A stretch of DNA of 8,961 nt from an uncultured bacterium (lineage in GTDB: Bacteria; Cyanobacteriota; Vampirovibrionia; Gastranaerophilales; Gastranaerophilaceae): assembly GCA_948742005.1 (NCBI GenBank), contig CAPYQR010000057.1, forward strand, positions 1-8,961. The letters run 5' to 3'. This document shows, piece after piece, positions 7,031-8,961 of this stretch; position 1 is the first letter of the stretch, and each line of letters opens with the position of its first letter. The notes under the pieces are model-generated. The model did not search any database, was not told where the DNA came from, and worked only from the letters and a program-made list of their open reading frames with translations. The position numbers were made by a program, and so were the translations under genes.

Positions 7031-7061
7031 TTCCCGTATTTAACTCTTTTTTTCCGTATTT
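7031..7061 (-). repeat. Phased direct repeat in the nrdD leader
   Basis: On the plus strand TTCCCGTATTT (7031-7041) and TTTCCGTATTT (7051-7061) are 10 of 11 identical and start exactly 20 bases apart, about two helical turns. They lie between the likely nrdD promoter and its ribosome binding site. They could be a tandem regulator site or a leader RNA feature. They do not resemble the palindromic NrdR box. Chance similarity in AT-rich DNA is not excluded. Confidence 0.4.
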
Positions 7062-7126
7062 GTTAATAAAAAAATTGCTTCGGTCAATTAAAATTAATGG
7101 CTTGAAAAAATTTTCTTATTTTTATT

Positions 7127-7156
7127 ATTCTACTATAAATTTTAGAGCATGGACAA
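7127..7156 (-). promoter_or_regulatory. Likely nrdD operon promoter
   Basis: On the minus strand TTGTCC (7156-7151) and TAGAAT (7132-7127) are separated by 18 bases, with 4 of 6 and 5 of 6 consensus matches. TATAGT at 7137-7132 is an overlapping alternative -10 with a less suitable spacer. The site sits just downstream of the ompH terminator, so nrdDG needs a promoter here. Confidence 0.5.
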
Positions 7157-7193
7157 ACTTATTTAATCCTTTTTTTAAATTATTTTTTAAAAG

Positions 7194-7226
7194 ATTAAAA
7201 CCGCTCAAATATAGAGCGGTTTTAAT
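7194..7226 (-). terminator. Terminator of the nadE-ompH transcript
   Basis: ATTAAAACCGCTC (7194-7206) pairs perfectly with GAGCGGTTTTAAT (7214-7226) around a seven-base loop, giving a 13-bp stem. It starts 47 bases past the ompH-like stop codon on the minus strand. The stem core is followed by T-rich sequence in both directions, so it could also stop plus-strand transcripts. Confidence 0.85.
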
Positions 7227-7272
7227 AATTTTTAACATTAGACAATCGTTTATTTTTGTTAAAAATATAAAC

Positions 7273-7737
7273 TTATTTTACAGACGGTAAAATTTGAGCT
7301 GTAATATCATCAGCGCCATATAAAACTACATCTTTTCTAAGAACAATGGTATAACCAAGAGCTTTTGCTTTTGTTGTAATTGCAATATCTAATTGTTTAT
7401 CAACTTCATTTACTTTTTTAGCATAAGCATCTTTGATTGTTTTTTTCTTTTGAGTTAATTGAGCTTCGTATTTTTTAACCGCTGCTTCTTTTGCTTGTTT
7501 TGTTGCTTGTTTATTGATATCAGCACTTGCTGTGTTGTACCAGGTTAACATATCTTTTGTTGATTTTGCTTTAGCATCTTCTGCTGCTTTAAGTGTTTTT
7601 GAAGAAGCTAACAATTGTCCGACGTTAACTGTTGCGATTTTTACAGGTGCATTATCAGAATAAGCAAGATTGTTTACACCAAAGCCTAAACCGAAAGCAA
7701 ATGAGCAAAGTGCCAATGTTACTAATGTTTTTTTCAT
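7273..7737 (-). CDS. OmpH/Skp-like periplasmic chaperone
   Basis: This is a 154-residue exported protein of the OmpH family; E. coli Skp, which holds unfolded outer-membrane proteins in the periplasm, is 161 residues. Residues 1-25 are a signal peptide or N-terminal anchor (MKKTLVTLALCSFAFGLGFG core). VKIATVNVGQLLASS (32-46) is the first strand and conserved start of the family. It is followed by a lysine- and alanine-rich helical arm (about 48-125) that should form the coiled-coil tentacle, then GYTIVLRKDVVLYGADDITAQIL (128-150), the returning strand with the family's DIT motif. AAGGAG (7750-7745), seven bases before ATG 7737, supports the start. The gene begins 15 bases after the nadE stop and ends before a strong terminator, so it is probably expressed both with nadE and from a local promoter. 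The exact client is not known. Confidence 0.85.
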   Translation of the reverse strand: MKKTLVTLALCSFAFGLGFGVNNLAYSDNAPVKIATVNVGQLLASSKTLKAAEDAKAKSTKDMLTWYNTASADINKQATKQAKEAAVKKYEAQLTQKKKTIKDAYAKKVNEVDKQLDIAITTKAKALGYTIVLRKDVVLYGADDITAQILPSVK

Positions 7738-7752
7738 TTTGTTTCTCCTTTT

Positions 7753-8961
7753 TTAATTATAATCTATATTTGAAGTGATTGCTTGTCGAAATTCCGCTTT
7801 ATTGATTGAACGCGAATCAATTATTGGCCCCGGGGGGATTATATACCATTTATAAAGTGCAGCATTTAACCTTTTGAAGAATTTTTCGAGCCATTTAATT
7901 TTAATTTCACAACTTATATTATTCCTTTTCTCATACAAAAACTCAACTTTCATCATATCATTGATTGATTGGTTGAAATTTTCAATTCTCCAGATAATTT
8001 CATCTAAAAATTCATAAGGCATCAAAGCTTCCTCTGCAAGCAAAGTTTTCCCTGTTTCAGGGTTGATTGCAAGCTCCGCTCCGGGGGGTTTTTGTATAAT
8101 GGATTCAGGAATTGCGTTTTTATAGGTTCTGTTTTCATTCATCCAGCGCGCAAGGGCAAAAAGCTTCGTTTTAACAACGTCACAAACAGGAGCAAAGCCT
8201 CCCGACATATCGCCGTTTATTGTCGCATAGCCCATATAAAGCTCTGATTTATCCGATGTTGCAACAGGAAGCGTTGAGGGGAATTCGTTTGCAATCCCCC
8301 AGAGAATCATCGCTCTTGAGCGCGCTTGAATATTATCTTGCGTAAAGGATGATGAGTATTTATCATGCCAGTTTTTTTCAACATTTTTAAAAACTTCATC
8401 AAATTCAAAAGTCATACACTCTTGCATTTTTTTAATTGGAATTTCAAGAAAATTAATCCCTAAATTCTGCGCCAATTTTAAAGCATCACTCTTGCTTTCG
8501 CAAGACGTTAATTTTGACGGCATGGAAACCCCGTAAACATTTTCACTGCCAAGAGAATCTGCCAATAAAACCGCGCAAATTGCAGAATCCAATCCGCCCG
8601 ACAAACCTAAAACCGCTCTTTTGAAACCATTTTTTGAAAAATAATCACTTATCGCAAGTTTAAGTGCCAAATAAGTACGCTCTAAATCAGGATAATGGTC
8701 AAGAGAAAACTCTTTTTGCGAATTAAGAGTTAACTCTAAGCCTTTTGGCAGAGAATTAATTAAATTTTTTTCTTCAAGATGTATTAAAAAATTATCCTCT
8801 TCAAACCCGCGCGCCATAGCGCAAAGCTCGCCTTTTTCATCATACATCCTTGAAAAACCATCATAAACAAGTTCATCCTGCGCACCGATTTGATTAACAT
8901 AAATATATTTAACATTATATTTTTCAGCACAATATTTCATCATGTTATGTTTCAGTTGTTC
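7753..8961 (-). CDS. nadE: Glutamine-dependent NAD+ synthetase, 5' end missing
   Basis: The enzyme amidates nicotinic acid adenine dinucleotide to NAD+ with ATP, using ammonia released from glutamine by an N-terminal nitrilase-type domain. The frame is open to the window edge; 402 residues are visible. The first about 50 residues are the end of the glutaminase domain (YVNQIGAQDELVYDG at 21-35). The synthetase domain follows: ATP-loop LGLSGGLDSA (118-127), TQDNIQAR (207-214), and ATSDKSELYMGYATINGDMSGG (234-255), the deamido-NAD and ATP site. The usual DEDSLPPY stretch reads AEEALMPY here, and the C-terminal part (YKWYIIPPGPIIDSRS) differs from the common EYKRxQxPPG, so this is a divergent but apparently intact copy. 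The ATG at 8943 is internal, not the start. The stop is 15 bases before the ompH-like gene, suggesting a shared transcript. Confidence 0.94.
   Translation of the reverse strand, partial: EQLKHNMMKYCAEKYNVKYIYVNQIGAQDELVYDGFSRMYDEKGELCAMARGFEEDNFLIHLEEKNLINSLPKGLELTLNSQKEFSLDHYPDLERTYLALKLAISDYFSKNGFKRAVLGLSGGLDSAICAVLLADSLGSENVYGVSMPSKLTSCESKSDALKLAQNLGINFLEIPIKKMQECMTFEFDEVFKNVEKNWHDKYSSSFTQDNIQARSRAMILWGIANEFPSTLPVATSDKSELYMGYATINGDMSGGFAPVCDVVKTKLFALARWMNENRTYKNAIPESIIQKPPGAELAINPETGKTLLAEEALMPYEFLDEIIWRIENFNQSINDMMKVEFLYEKRNNISCEIKIKWLEKFFKRLNAALYKWYIIPPGPIIDSRSINKAEFRQAITSNIDYN
7756..7761 (-). promoter_or_regulatory. Possible -10 box for the ompH-like gene
   Basis: A perfect minus-strand TATAAT (7761-7756) overlaps the last codons of nadE, 18 bases before the start codon, which would leave a leader of only about a dozen bases. 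A second candidate is TCGACA (7789-7784) with TATAGA (7768-7763) at 15 bases. Either would give the chaperone expression independent of nadE; neither is a full consensus promoter. Confidence 0.35.

Noticed and set aside
7131..7146. CTATAAATTTTAG as an NrdR box upstream of nrdD
   Set aside because: The arm spacing is 11 instead of 9 bases between the conserved C and G, and the outer ACA/TGT bases are missing.

Overview
The window is AT-rich (roughly 30% GC by eye) apart from one short GC-rich patch. It carries eight protein genes, two of them cut by the window edges. The mix suggests an anaerobic, host-associated or sediment bacterium with a diderm-type envelope. It has an oxygen-sensitive class III ribonucleotide reductase with its radical-SAM activase, an OmpH/Skp-like periplasmic chaperone, and a secreted protein resembling the DUF2993/LmeA lipid-binding family, which is common in Cyanobacteria and Actinobacteria. 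Together with the low GC this is most like the non-photosynthetic cyanobacterial relatives (Melainabacteria/Vampirovibrionia, e.g. Gastranaerophilales). That placement is inference from gene content, not a phylogenetic result.

Left part, plus strand (1-1791): the 3' part of an APC-family amino acid permease (1-1149), then an HU-type DNA-binding protein with its own promoter (1179-1206) and a strong intrinsic terminator (1541-1571). The 255-base gap after HU holds a second plus-strand terminator (1761-1791) with no recognised gene in front of it. This leaves room for an unannotated small transcript of about 120 bases.

Middle part, minus strand (7156 down to 1776): a likely operon starts with nrdD (class III RNR, start fixed at 7003 by a perfect AGGAGG), continues with nrdG (activase), and then with an MnmC2-like tRNA methyltransferase that overlaps nrdG by ATGA. 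After a 76-base gap with a possible extra promoter come the DUF2993-like secreted protein and a GNAT-like protein, joined by a TAATG overlap. The nrdD-nrdG gap (4643-4753) is filled by a compact GC-rich (about 54%) sequence bounded by an 18-base direct repeat; it looks like an inserted repeat element.

Right part, minus strand (8961 down to 7194): the 3' two-thirds of a glutamine-dependent NAD+ synthetase (nadE), followed 15 bases later by the ompH/skp-like gene. A perfect 13-bp terminator hairpin insulates this pair from nrdD.

The genes are mostly housekeeping: nucleotide reduction, NAD synthesis, tRNA modification, nucleoid structure, envelope upkeep and amino acid uptake. No defence system, CRISPR array, tRNA, rRNA or transposase gene is visible. 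The most interesting signals are non-coding: the GC-rich element inside the nrdDG operon, the orphan terminator after HU, and a helically phased direct repeat in the nrdD leader.
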